Below, one piece after another: positions 6,450-14,561 of a stretch of 64,000 bases of DNA (position 1 is the stretch's first letter; each line of letters starts with the position of its first letter). Source of the DNA: Actinomadura syzygii (GTDB lineage Bacteria; Actinomycetota; Actinomycetes; Streptosporangiales; Streptosporangiaceae); contig NZ_VSFF01000009.1 of the NCBI RefSeq assembly GCF_008085905.1, forward strand, positions 62,001 through 126,000, in the 5' to 3' direction. Both the position numbers and the translations under genes were made by a program. The notes under the pieces were generated by a model. That model did no database searches. It was not told the DNA's origin and was given only the letters and a program-made list of their open reading frames with translations.

Positions 6450-8958
6450 CCCGCTTCGTGCGTCGCGTGGGGACGGCGGTCGCCGGGTCCTCCGGCCAGG
6501 GGTGCTTGGGGTAGCGTCCGCGCAGCTCCGCCCGCACGGCCCGGTACCCCTCGCGCCAGAACGAGGCGAGGTCGGCGGTGACCGCGGCGGGACGTCCGGC
6601 CGGGGACAGCAGGTGCACGACCAGCGGCACCCGCCCGCCCGCGAGCCGCGGCGCGGCGTCCCAGCCGAACAGCTCCTGCAGCTTCACCGCGAGGACGGGC
6701 CGCTCCTGCGCGTAGTCGACGCGGATCCGGGACCCGGACGGCACCTCAACCCGCTCGGGGGCGTACTCGTCGAGCTGCGCGGCCTGCTCCCACGGCAGCA
6801 GGCCGCGCAGCAGCGACGCGACGTCGAGCCGGGCCAGGTCTGCGCGCCGCCGCGCGCCCGCCAGCCGGTCGGGAAGGTGTTCCAGCAGTGCCGCGTCGTT
6901 GACGGCGGGCCACGGGTCGCCGAGCGCGGCGCGCAGGAACGCGAGCCGCTCGCGGAGGGCGACGGCTCCGGGCGTCCAGGTCAGGAGGCCGAGACCTTCG
7001 GCGCGGACGCCGTCGAGCAGCGCGGCCCGCACCGCGCCGGGTTCGGGGTCGCGGAGCGGCCGCTCGCCCAGCTCGATCGCGCCGAGGCGCTCGACGCGGC
7101 GGGCCACGACGTCGCCGCCCCGCCCGTCTGCGTCGAGCCAGGCGACCTCGTCGGCGGTGGCGAGCAGCGGGGCGGCGGCGAGCCGCGCGACGTCCTCGTC
7201 GATCACCACGGCCTGCCGGATCCGGGCCGACGCCGACCCGGCGGGACGGTCCGCCGCCGCGACGGCCAGCCATTCCGCCGAGGCGGCGGCGAGGGGCGAC
7301 CCGTCCGCGAGGACCGCGCCCGTCCCGGACGCCATCAGGTACCCGCTCCCCCGCCGCGCCCGCGCGACCCGCTCCGGGAACGCCAGCGCCACCACGGTGC
7401 CCGCCGCGAGGTCGTCCCCTGGCGTCGCGCGGCCTTCGCCTGCGGGGAGGGCGCGGTTGAGGCGGGCGGCCTCGTCGCGCCAGCGGGCGGCGTGCGCGTC
7501 GGCGGGACGGCCGGGACGCCGCACCGCGCGCCACGCGGCGGTCAGGTCGTCCCCGGCGGAGCGCGGCGGCGGCTCGGACAGCAGCGCGACGATCTCGGCG
7601 GCGCGCCGCCCGCCGACCCGGGGCGCGCCGTCGAGCAGGGCGCGGGCGAGCCGGGGATGCAGCCCGACCCGCGCGAGCGCGCGTCCCCGGTCGGTGACCC
7701 GCCCGTCGTCCACGGCGCCGAGGGCGCGGAGGGTGGCGCGGGCGGCGTCCAGCGCGGCGGGCGGGGGCGGGTCGGGCAGGGCGAGGCCGGTCGCGTCCGG
7801 GTCGCCCCAGCACGCGGCCTGCAGCGCGAAGCCGGTCAGGTCGGCCAGCTCGATCTCCGGGCGGGGACGCGCGGGCAGCCGGGCGTGCTCGGCCTCCGTC
7901 CAGCAGCGGTGGACGGCGCCGGGGGCCTCGCGTCCGGCGCGGCCGGCGCGCTGGTCGGCGGTGGCGCGGGATGCGCGGACGGTCGTCAGCGCGCCCAGCC
8001 CGCGCGCGTGGTCGGTGCGCGGCTCGCGGGCCAGCCCGGAGTCGACGACGACGCGGACGCCGGGGACGGTCAGGCTCGACTCGGCTACCGACGTGGCGAG
8101 CACGACCCGGCGGCGGGACGCCGGTGCGAGCACCGCGTCCTGCACGGCCTGCGGCGCCTGCCCGTGCACCTGGAGGACGTCGGCGGCCACGTCGCCGAGC
8201 TGCCCGGCGACCCGCGCGATCTCCCCGACGCCCGGCAGGAAGCACAGGACGTCGCCGTCGCGTTCGGCCAGCGCGCGGCGGACGGTGGCGGCGACGTGCG
8301 CGAGGAACGCCGGGTCGACGCGCATCCCGTGCGGCGGCGCGACCGGGCGCGGCGGCGGGCACCAGACCGTCTCGACGGGGTGCAGCGCGGCCTCGGTCTC
8401 CACGACGGGGGCGGGCCCGGCGGCGCCGCCGAGGAGCCGCGCCCAGGGCCCGGTGTCGGCGGTCGCGGACGCGGCGACGAGCCGCAGGTCGGGACGCAGC
8501 GTGTCGCGGACGTCGAGCAGGAACGCCAGCGCGGTGTCGGCGTCGAGGTGCCGCTCGTGGCACTCGTCCAGGATCACGGTGCCGACGCCGGACAGCTCCG
8601 GGTCGTCCTGGACGCGTTGCAGGACGACGCCCGTGGTGACGACCTCGACGCGCTCACCCGGGCGCGACTCGCCGCGCACCGTGACCCCGACCTGGCCGCC
8701 GACGCGGCCGCCGAGCGTGCGCGCCATCCGGCGGGCGGCGGCGCGGGCGGCGAGCCGCCGCGGCTCCAGCACCAGCACCTTCCCCTCGGCGGCGGGCGGC
8801 CCGCCGAGGGCGAGCCCGGCGAGCGCGAGCGGGACGAGCGTCGTCTTACCGGTGCCGGGCGGCGCCGCGAGGACGGCCGCGCCGCGGTCGGCCAGGGCGG
8901 CGCGCAGCGCGGGCACGACGTGCCGGACGGGCAGGTTCTCCACGGCGCTCGGGTCCAC
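6433..8958 (-). CDS. hrpB: ATP-dependent helicase HrpB
   Basis: 841 residues, the normal length for HrpB. From the GTG at 8958: Walker A APPGTGKTT near residue 34, motif II DECHERHLD, motif III SATADTGPWARLL, then the C-terminal helicase domain with VVLATSVAESSLTVPGV and RASRATADQRAGRAGRE (motif VI). HA2/HrpB_C domains follow, with the family signature LPWEQAAQLDEYAPERVEVPSGSRIRVDYAQ near the C-terminus. A DEAH-type RNA helicase-like protein whose bacterial role is poorly defined. The upstream frame extends to 9033, but GTG 8958 gives the expected start before PVRHVVPALRAAL. Confidence 0.96.
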   Translation of the reverse strand: MDPSAVENLPVRHVVPALRAALADRGAAVLAAPPGTGKTTLVPLALAGLALGGPPAAEGKVLVLEPRRLAARAAARRMARTLGGRVGGQVGVTVRGESRPGERVEVVTTGVVLQRVQDDPELSGVGTVILDECHERHLDADTALAFLLDVRDTLRPDLRLVAASATADTGPWARLLGGAAGPAPVVETEAALHPVETVWCPPPRPVAPPHGMRVDPAFLAHVAATVRRALAERDGDVLCFLPGVGEIARVAGQLGDVAADVLQVHGQAPQAVQDAVLAPASRRRVVLATSVAESSLTVPGVRVVVDSGLAREPRTDHARGLGALTTVRASRATADQRAGRAGREAPGAVHRCWTEAEHARLPARPRPEIELADLTGFALQAACWGDPDATGLALPDPPPPAALDAARATLRALGAVDDGRVTDRGRALARVGLHPRLARALLDGAPRVGGRRAAEIVALLSEPPPRSAGDDLTAAWRAVRRPGRPADAHAARWRDEAARLNRALPAGEGRATPGDDLAAGTVVALAFPERVARARRGSGYLMASGTGAVLADGSPLAAASAEWLAVAAADRPAGSASARIRQAVVIDEDVARLAAAPLLATADEVAWLDADGRGGDVVARRVERLGAIELGERPLRDPEPGAVRAALLDGVRAEGLGLLTWTPGAVALRERLAFLRAALGDPWPAVNDAALLEHLPDRLAGARRRADLARLDVASLLRGLLPWEQAAQLDEYAPERVEVPSGSRIRVDYAQERPVLAVKLQELFGWDAAPRLAGGRVPLVVHLLSPAGRPAAVTADLASFWREGYRAVRAELRGRYPKHPWPEDPATAVPTRRTKRASGSR

Positions 8959-9106
8959 CCGCCCAGTCTGCCGGGTGCCGCGACCTGGCCGGACAACGAC
9001 CACCGCCCGATCGGGCGAGGGCCGATCCGACAAGGAATGTGACCCGAAATGAAAAAGGCCGTGAAGCTTACGGTGATAGTTGCACCGCGCCTTTCATTAA
9101 CAGCGC

Positions 9107-9126
9107 CTCCCGCATCGGGAGTTTTT
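9107..9126 (+). terminator. Compact intrinsic terminator with T-run
   Basis: CTCCCG-CAT-CGGGAG (9107-9121) followed directly by TTTTT (9122-9126). This is a textbook rho-independent terminator, which is rare in this genome. No annotated rightward gene lies upstream of it, so it implies a short transcript from about 9000-9100 or protection of the NERD gene from upstream transcription. Confidence 0.6.
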
Positions 9127-9230
9127 CCCCGGATTCCGCGTCCCAACCATCGAAAGACCAGGTAGGCGACGCTTTTCGAGCCGGAGAGTTGCCTTTCAGT
9201 TTGATTTACGTCACCTTGCGAACCGTAGCT

Positions 9231-9260
9231 TTGAAATCCCGCGCTTCTGCATAATATAAG
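9231..9260 (+). promoter_or_regulatory. Sigma-70-like promoter of the NERD gene
   Basis: TTGAAA at 9231-9236 and TATAAG at 9255-9260 with an 18-bp spacer, followed by ribosome site GGGAGG at 9278-9283, 6 nt before the GTG at 9290. Confidence 0.55.
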
Positions 9261-9289
9261 CGTTGTAGCAGGCTGTTGGGAGGTTCGTT

Positions 9290-10054
9290 GTGATCGGCAG
9301 CTCCATCTACCTGAGAGACCGCGCCGCGTTCACCGGCGGTTCACCGCAGGCGGTTTACGCGGAGCTGTGGCAGCGCGGCCGAAAAGCCAGATTGCGGACC
9401 CGCGCAATTCTGGCGGGCGCGACGCTCATCCTGTGCGGACTGCTGGTCAACGCCATATTCGGTTTCGTGATGGCCGTGCTGGTGGCGGCGGCGGACGCGC
9501 TGGTCCATTGGCGCGTCTACCACGCCTCCAGCGTGTGGCGGCGCGGGCTGCGGGGCGAGGAGCGGATGAACCGGGTGCTGCGCCACACGCTGGAGAGGCG
9601 CGGGCACCGGGTGTTGTACGAGCGGACGGTCCCCGGTCACGGGACGGCCGACGAGCTCGTGGTGGGACCGGGCGGGATCTGGCTCGTGCACAACGAGGCA
9701 TGGCACCCCGACGCGGAGATCTCCCGCCACGGCGAGCGGCTGTTCGTCGACGGGCGGACCCAGACCAAGCTCGTGCGCGGCCTGACCGCGCGGGCGGACG
9801 CCGCCGCCGAGCTGATCTCACGGGTCGCGGAGGTGCCCGTGAAGGTCACGCCGGTGCTGGCCGTGCACGGCGGCAGGATCGTCCGCCCGCCCTTCCGGGC
9901 GGACGGGATCGTGTTCGCCCCGCCGCTCAGGCTCGTCCGCTGGATGCTCCGCAACCCGTCCGCCGACCGGTCGCAGGAGGAGGTCGAGGCGATCGCCAGG
10001 GCCGCGGTCCACGCGCTGCCGATCGGCGGCCGCCTCACCCCGCACGCGAGCTGA
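9290..10054 (+). CDS. Membrane protein with NERD nuclease-related domain
   Basis: 254 residues from GTG 9290. Two hydrophobic segments (AILAGATLILCGLLVNAIFG and FVMAVLVAAADALVHW, residues about 40-80) place it in the membrane. The C-terminal part fits the NERD fold: a GLRGEERMNRVLRHTLE helix, HRVLYERTVPGHGTADELVVGPGGIWLV (the beta-strand core with the conserved Asp/Glu-type positions and a hydrophobic strand), then a long helix and VKVTPVLAVHGG. NERD domains are related to Holliday-junction-resolvase-like nucleases; function here is unknown, and membrane NERD proteins are common in actinobacteria. Preceded by its own sigma-70-like promoter. Confidence 0.75.
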   Translation: MIGSSIYLRDRAAFTGGSPQAVYAELWQRGRKARLRTRAILAGATLILCGLLVNAIFGFVMAVLVAAADALVHWRVYHASSVWRRGLRGEERMNRVLRHTLERRGHRVLYERTVPGHGTADELVVGPGGIWLVHNEAWHPDAEISRHGERLFVDGRTQTKLVRGLTARADAAAELISRVAEVPVKVTPVLAVHGGRIVRPPFRADGIVFAPPLRLVRWMLRNPSADRSQEEVEAIARAAVHALPIGGRLTPHAS

Positions 10055-10092
10055 CCACCCCGATGATCACCCGACACCTGTGGCCGGAGGGC

Positions 10093-10674
10093 TCACACGC
10101 CGCCGCCCACAGGGCGCCCACCGCCCGCTTCGGGCCCGCCACCCTGGCGGGCGGTGCGGCGCAACCAGAGCAGACCCACGACCGGGAGCACCAGCGGGAC
10201 GAACCCGTAGCCGCGCCCGTACCCGGACCAGACGGTCTCGTCGGGGAACGCCGCGGAGTCGGCGACGCTGAGCGTCCCCACCACGAGCACCCCGGCGAGC
10301 TCGGTGCCGCAGGCGGCGACGGCGACCCGCAGCGACGTCCGCCCGCCCCGCGCGAGCGCGACCGTCGCGAGGACGTAGACGGCCGCGGCGAACGCCGACA
10401 GCGCGTAGGCGACGGGCGCCTCGGAGAACTTCGTGGCGATCTGCACGCCCGCCCGCGCGCCCGCCGCCAGCGCGAAGATCGCGTAGACGGCGACGAGCAG
10501 CCGTCCCGGACCGCTGCCGGTCCCGGGACGGGACGTGCCGCCCGCGCGGGCGTCCACGGCGCCGGCGCGGGCGTCGCCGCCCGCGCGGGCCTCGCCGCCG
10601 ACCTCGGCGGCGGCCTCAGCGCCGACCTCGGCGCCGGTCGGGCCGCCGGTCCGGATTCCCTCGGGTTCAGGCAA
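10093..10674 (-). CDS. Small integral membrane protein with Ala/Gly-rich N-terminus
   Basis: 193 residues from a TTG at 10674 that overlaps the stop of the upstream membrane gene by 8 bp, consistent with translational coupling. The first 50 residues are an Ala/Gly/Glu tract with imperfect AEVG/ARAGG repeats, probably cytoplasmic and disordered. Four hydrophobic helices follow (LLVAVYAIFALAAGA..., ALSAFAAAVYVLATVALA, VAVAACGTELAGVLVVGTL, GFVPLVLPVVGLLWL). This is the architecture of actinobacterial integral membrane proteins of unknown function. The TTG start is the least certain point. Confidence 0.65.
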   Translation of the reverse strand: MPEPEGIRTGGPTGAEVGAEAAAEVGGEARAGGDARAGAVDARAGGTSRPGTGSGPGRLLVAVYAIFALAAGARAGVQIATKFSEAPVAYALSAFAAAVYVLATVALARGGRTSLRVAVAACGTELAGVLVVGTLSVADSAAFPDETVWSGYGRGYGFVPLVLPVVGLLWLRRTARQGGGPEAGGGRPVGGGV

Positions 10675-11038
10675 CGGTGCCGCTCCACAACTGGTCGAGC
10701 CGGACGATCATGACAGCGACGGCGAGGGCGGCGACGACGATCACGCCGGGCCCCCACCGGGTGCGCTCCAGCAGCCCCCACCCCGCGCCCGCGGCCGGGA
10801 TGAGCAGCACGCCGAGCAGGTAGCCGACGAACGTCGCCGGGCTGTCGGGGCCGCCGTCGCCGGACAGCTTCACGAACCCGACGACGGCCTGCGCCACGAG
10901 CAGCGCCTCCAGCACGCCGAGCGCGACGAGGTGCCCGGTGCCCATCGGACGGTCGCGCAGCGCCGTCACCAGGGCGTACGCGGCGGCCAGCAGCGCCACC
11001 ACGATGATCACTGTGGCCAGGACGTTCGACACGCGCAC
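10667..11038 (-). CDS. Small four-helix membrane protein
   Basis: 123 residues from GTG 11038: VRVSNVLATVIIVVALLAAAYALVTAL begins the first of four transmembrane helices; the others are HLVALGVLEALLVAQAVVGFV, FVGYLLGVLLIPAAGAGWGLL and GVIVVAALAVAVMIVRL. No catalytic motif. First gene of a two-gene membrane operon with the gene ending at 10093. Divergent from the phosphatase gene, only 51 bp away, so they probably share a promoter region. Confidence 0.75.
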   Translation of the reverse strand: MRVSNVLATVIIVVALLAAAYALVTALRDRPMGTGHLVALGVLEALLVAQAVVGFVKLSGDGGPDSPATFVGYLLGVLLIPAAGAGWGLLERTRWGPGVIVVAALAVAVMIVRLDQLWSGTVA

Positions 11039-11089
11039 CAGGCTACTACTACGCCGTGTAGAGGACGCCGCCGCGCCGGTCATGGCAGC

Positions 11090-11848
11090 ATGGCGGGCGT
11101 GGACGCGCTGCAGTGGCTGATCCTGACCCGGCACGGTGAGAGCACCGGCAACGTCGCCTACGAGGCGGTGCTCGGCACCGACGCGGAGGAGGCGGGCATC
11201 CCCGAGCGGGACGCCGACGTCCCCCTGTCGGACACCGGTCGCGCCCAGGCGGCGGCGCTCGGCCGCAGGCTCGCCGCGCTGCCCCCGGACGAGCGCCCGA
11301 CGCTGGTCGTCGCGTCTCCGTACCTGCGCGCCCTGGACACCGCCAAGATCGCGCTCGCGGCCGCGTTCGGCGACCGGCCGGACGACCCGGACGTCCCGCC
11401 GCTGCGCGTGGACGAGCGGCTCCGCGACCGCGAGCAGGGCGTGCTGCAGGGGCTGACCGCGCTCGGCGTCCGCCGCCGGTTCCCCGCCGAGGCCGCGCAG
11501 CTCGACCGCCTCGGCAAGTTCTACTACCGGCCGCCGGGCGGGGAGTCGTGGGCCGACCTCGCGCTGCGGCTGCGCAGCTTCTACCGCGACCTGGAGGCCG
11601 ACGCCCCAGGAGGGCGGATCCTCGTCGTCACGCACGACGCGATCGTGGTGATGACCCGCTACGTGGTGGAGGGCCTGTCCGAGCGGGAGATCCTGGAGAT
11701 CGAGAAGGAGCCGGTCGCCAACGCGTCCCTCACCCGCTGGCGGCGGGACGGCACCGGCCTGCGCGCCGTCTGCTACAACGAATGCGCGCACCTCATCGAG
11801 GCGGGCGTCGCGCCGTGGCGGCCCGAGCCGCAGGGCCCGCGCCCCTAG
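11090..11848 (+). CDS. Histidine phosphatase (phosphoglycerate mutase-like) family protein
   Basis: 252 residues. The catalytic motif LTRHGESTGN is near residues 12-21. LSDTGRAQAAALGRRLA and VVASPYLRALDTA give the second part of the phosphate pocket, an acid residue lies in RLRDREQGVLQGLT, and the second catalytic histidine is in VVTHDAIVVMTRY. The set is complete, so the enzyme should be an active phosphatase or mutase; the substrate cannot be predicted. Starts at ATG 11090; its stop lies 12 bp from that of the convergent GAF-domain gene. Confidence 0.92.
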   Translation: MAGVDALQWLILTRHGESTGNVAYEAVLGTDAEEAGIPERDADVPLSDTGRAQAAALGRRLAALPPDERPTLVVASPYLRALDTAKIALAAAFGDRPDDPDVPPLRVDERLRDREQGVLQGLTALGVRRRFPAEAAQLDRLGKFYYRPPGGESWADLALRLRSFYRDLEADAPGGRILVVTHDAIVVMTRYVVEGLSEREILEIEKEPVANASLTRWRRDGTGLRAVCYNECAHLIEAGVAPWRPEPQGPRP

Positions 11849-11860
11849 AGAACGGCCGCC

Positions 11861-13345
11861 CTAGAGCCGACCGTGCAGCAGGCGGTCGCTGCGGGACGCG
11901 ACGGCGGGCAGCCGCGGATCGTCCGGCGGCAGCACGGCCCGCAGCCGTTCCAGCGCCTCCAGGTCGTCGCGGCCCGGCTCGGTCTGCGCGTAGGTCCACA
12001 GCGCGTCGGCGCCGCCCCGGTCGAGCGCCTGCCGCCGGACCAGCACGGCCAGCTCGTCGCGCTCGTCGCGGATCGCGGGCGCGTCCGAGCCCGGCAGCAG
12101 CTCGCCGGTGTAGAGCCGGACGACGCCCGCGACGTCGCCGTCGTCCAGCAGCCGCCGGACGGTGAGGAAGTCGGCCTCCACCGCGCAGCCGAGCCGGTAG
12201 GGCCGGGCGCGGACGACGCCGTCGAGCCGCTCCCGCAGCCGGTGGATCTCCGGCCGGACGGTCGCCGGGCTGCCGTCGTCGCCGTACAGGTACAGCGCGA
12301 GCCGGTCGCCGCTCAGCCCGCGCGGGTGCAGCGCGAGCAGCGCGAGGATCTCGGCGTGCCGCAGCGTCAGCGGGACGGGCCGGCCGTCCAGCCGGGCCTG
12401 CGGGCGGCCGTCGCCGAGGAACGACAGCGTCAGCAGCCGCCGCGCGGGCGCCGCGGCCGCGGCCCGCCGCCCGCCGGGCCGCAGCGCCGAGCGGAGCGGC
12501 TCGCCCCCGGCGGCGCGGCCGGGGACGGCGGCCGGCCGCAGCAGGAACGCCTCGCCGAGCGGCTCGGCGACGGCGGTGCGGCCGTCGGGCAGCTTCACCG
12601 TGCCGCCCGCCTCGGGGACGGCGAGCCGCAGCCCCCGCCACCCCGCCGGGCCCGGCACGGCCGCGTCCGGCCCGGCGGCGAGCACCCGGCCGGTGGCGGT
12701 GATGAGGACGCCGGACCCGCCGAGCCCCCGCAGGTGCGGGAGCAGCCGGTCGCGGAGCCGCTCGTCGCGCTGCCGCATCTCGTTCTCCAACCGCGCCTCG
12801 GCGAGCCTGGCCGCGGCGGCGACGAGCGCGACGGTCGCCGGGTGCAGCGCGTCGACGGTCGCGCTGACGTCGATGCAGCCGATCACCCGCCCCGAGTCGG
12901 GGTCGGTGATCGGCGCGCCCGCGCACGACCAGCCGTGCAGGATGTGCGCGACGTGCTCGGCGGCGTACACGAACTCGGCCCGCCCGGACGCGAGCGCGGT
13001 GCCGATGCCGTTCGTCCCGACGGCGTCCTCGGACCAGCGGAACCCGTCGGTCAGCCCGATCGCGTCGGCGGCGCGGCGGGCCGCGGGCGGGCCCTGCGTC
13101 CACAGCACGTGCCCGGCGTCGTCGGTGATCACCATGAGGTGCTCGGTCTCGTCGGCGACCCCACGCAGCAGCTCCTCCAGCATGGGGACGTGCCGGTCGA
13201 GGGGGTGGGCGCCGCGCGCGTCGGCGATCACGTCGCGGTCGTAGACCAGGGGCGCGGCCCGCACGTCCACGTCGACTCCCGCGTCCCGGGAGCGGCGCCA
13301 CGACTCGGAGATCGGCGGCCGGACCGCCACCGGTTTGCGCACCAC
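11861..13345 (-). CDS. GAF-domain transcriptional regulator (acetoin-regulator-like sensor with winged-helix C-terminus)
   Basis: 494 residues from GTG 13345, which has GGAAAGGA 6 nt upstream; a start at ATG 13396 would add 17 residues. The N-terminus ISESWRRSRDAGV is the usual opening of AcoR-type sensors. The GAF domain (FRWSEDAVGTNGIGTALASG, HGWSCAGAPITDPDSGRVIGCIDVS) covers about residues 100-230. Instead of a sigma-54 AAA domain, the C-terminus has TLRHAEILALLALHPRGLSGDRLALYLYGDDGSP-type winged-helix sequence near 350-420. Actinobacterial proteins of this layout commonly control aldehyde or alcohol dehydrogenase genes; none is adjacent here, so the target is unknown. Confidence 0.85.
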   Translation of the reverse strand: MVRKPVAVRPPISESWRRSRDAGVDVDVRAAPLVYDRDVIADARGAHPLDRHVPMLEELLRGVADETEHLMVITDDAGHVLWTQGPPAARRAADAIGLTDGFRWSEDAVGTNGIGTALASGRAEFVYAAEHVAHILHGWSCAGAPITDPDSGRVIGCIDVSATVDALHPATVALVAAAARLAEARLENEMRQRDERLRDRLLPHLRGLGGSGVLITATGRVLAAGPDAAVPGPAGWRGLRLAVPEAGGTVKLPDGRTAVAEPLGEAFLLRPAAVPGRAAGGEPLRSALRPGGRRAAAAAPARRLLTLSFLGDGRPQARLDGRPVPLTLRHAEILALLALHPRGLSGDRLALYLYGDDGSPATVRPEIHRLRERLDGVVRARPYRLGCAVEADFLTVRRLLDDGDVAGVVRLYTGELLPGSDAPAIRDERDELAVLVRRQALDRGGADALWTYAQTEPGRDDLEALERLRAVLPPDDPRLPAVASRSDRLLHGRL

Positions 13346-13672
13346 CAGCAGTCCTTTCCCCCGGAGAGAACCTGGCTCGTCCGAGGATCGGCCCATCGGC
13401 GGAGCGGCGCAACCGTTTCCCGGGATTCGAGCGCGGCCGGATCCGGCACGGTGAGTGATCTCCCGGTCGCAACGTGCATGCAACCTCGGGCCGCTTACCG
13501 TTACGACCGCTGGGAGCCGGAAGGCCGTCCAGGAGTCCCGTCGTCCCGTTGCGCGTCCGGGGGGAACGCGTGCGGGACGACGGGCCGCGGCCGCCCGGTC
13601 CGGCGGTTGACACGCAGGTGAAGCGCATCTGACGTGCACCGCCTCCCGGCGCAACGGGGAGGACTGGACACC
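13346..13672. other. Intergenic region upstream of a small Cys-rich gene
   Basis: About 330 bp without a convincing ORF. A TTGACA hexamer at 13607-13612 could be the -35 box of the small gene at 13673, but the expected -10 position is poor. The ribosome site GGGGAGGA lies just before the ATG. Confidence 0.35.
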
Positions 13673-13849
13673 ATGCTCTGCTTGACCTGCCACCGCGTCC
13701 GGCCGGCGCTCGACCGCGCGGACTACACCGCCGAACGCGCCTGGCTCATCGTCCGTCGCGGGCTGTGCACGTGCGGCACGCCGAACCCGGCGGCGCCGCG
13801 ACCCGCCCATCTGGCGCCCGTCCGAAAACCGGCCGGTTCACCGAAATAA
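13673..13849 (+). CDS. Small Cys-rich (CxxC...CxC) protein
   Basis: 58 residues. MLCLTCHRVRPAL holds a CxxC pair and RRGLCTCGTPNP a CxC pair, which together could bind one zinc or iron ion. The ATG is preceded by GGGGAGGAC and codon third positions are GC-rich, so I regard it as a real gene although it is short. The C-terminal 20 residues are Pro/Ala-rich. No family name. Confidence 0.5.
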   Translation: MLCLTCHRVRPALDRADYTAERAWLIVRRGLCTCGTPNPAAPRPAHLAPVRKPAGSPK

Positions 13850-13929
13850 TGATCTGAGTGAAGGCGGGGTTCACGGCCGGTTCGCCTAGAGTTTAGGGAG
13901 CGTCCATCACGGCCCCTGGAGGGAGCGCC

Positions 13930-14487
13930 ATGACCGTGATCCTGGGTCTCGTCCGCCGTGCCACCGCCGAGGCGGAGCACCGGTTGCGGGAGGGCGTCGG
14001 CCTTCTCGTCAGACTCGGACGGGACCTGGAACGGTCGGCGGAACTCGGACGGCTCCTGCCCGCCCTCGTCCAGCGCCTGACGATACTGGAGCAGACCGTC
14101 CGGGACCAGGACGCCGAGCTGCGCACCCTGCGCACCGAGCTCGACTCGCTGGTCGGGCAGCTCAACGACCGGCTGCTGCCGCGCATCGACGAGCGGATGG
14201 ACGACACCGAACGCGACCTCGCCGCCGTCGCGACCAGCCTGATCCGCACCGGCCGCGACACCGCGGGCAACGGCGCCCGGCTGGAGACCGCCGAGCACCG
14301 CCTCGGCGACCTGCGCACCAAGATCGCGCAACTGGAGCAGCGGACCGGGCTGTGGCGCGACCTCCAGGCCAACGTGGCCCGCCTCGGCGACGACCTCGAC
14401 GCGATGCGCGCCCGGATGGCGCTGCGCGCCGCCGAGCCCCCGGCCGACGCCGCGGCGGTGCAGAACATCACCGACCGCCCGGCCTGA
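13930..14487 (+). CDS. Coiled-coil protein of unknown function
   Basis: 185 residues with a strong GGAGGGAG site before ATG 13930. Residues about 10-170 are almost continuous amphipathic helix with heptad-like spacing (LVQRLTILEQTVRDQDAELRTLRTELDSLVGQL; RLGDLRTKIAQLEQ), interrupted once around LLPRIDERMDDTERDL. There is no membrane segment and no catalytic motif. Such proteins usually act as structural partners or scaffolds; the role here is unknown. Confidence 0.7.
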   Translation: MTVILGLVRRATAEAEHRLREGVGLLVRLGRDLERSAELGRLLPALVQRLTILEQTVRDQDAELRTLRTELDSLVGQLNDRLLPRIDERMDDTERDLAAVATSLIRTGRDTAGNGARLETAEHRLGDLRTKIAQLEQRTGLWRDLQANVARLGDDLDAMRARMALRAAEPPADAAAVQNITDRPA

Positions 14488-14561
14488 CGCTGTTCTCGGC
14501 GGTACGCACCGTGCGGGGCGGTTCGTGCGGGGCGGTTCGCTCCGTCCATGAGAATGGACGC

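Larger units (their letters stand above)
8959..9289. other. AT-richer intergenic region with a possible short leader ORF
   Basis: 330 bp between two divergent genes and visibly richer in A/T than its surroundings. A 38-codon reading frame starts at ATG 9049 (MKKAVKLTVIVAPRL...) and stops at 9165. Its start looks like a signal peptide, but no family is recognisable and it may be chance or debris. A hairpin with a T-run lies inside it (9107-9126), followed by the promoter of the NERD-domain gene. Confidence 0.35.

Noticed and set aside
6502..9042. 846-codon open frame on the plus strand
   Set aside because: Antisense shadow of hrpB; Arg/Gly/Pro-rich with no motifs, caused by high GC third positions.
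11793..13628. 611-codon minus-strand frame overlapping the GAF regulator
   Set aside because: Composition is Arg/Ala/Pro noise; the overlapping frame contains clear GAF and winged-helix motifs.
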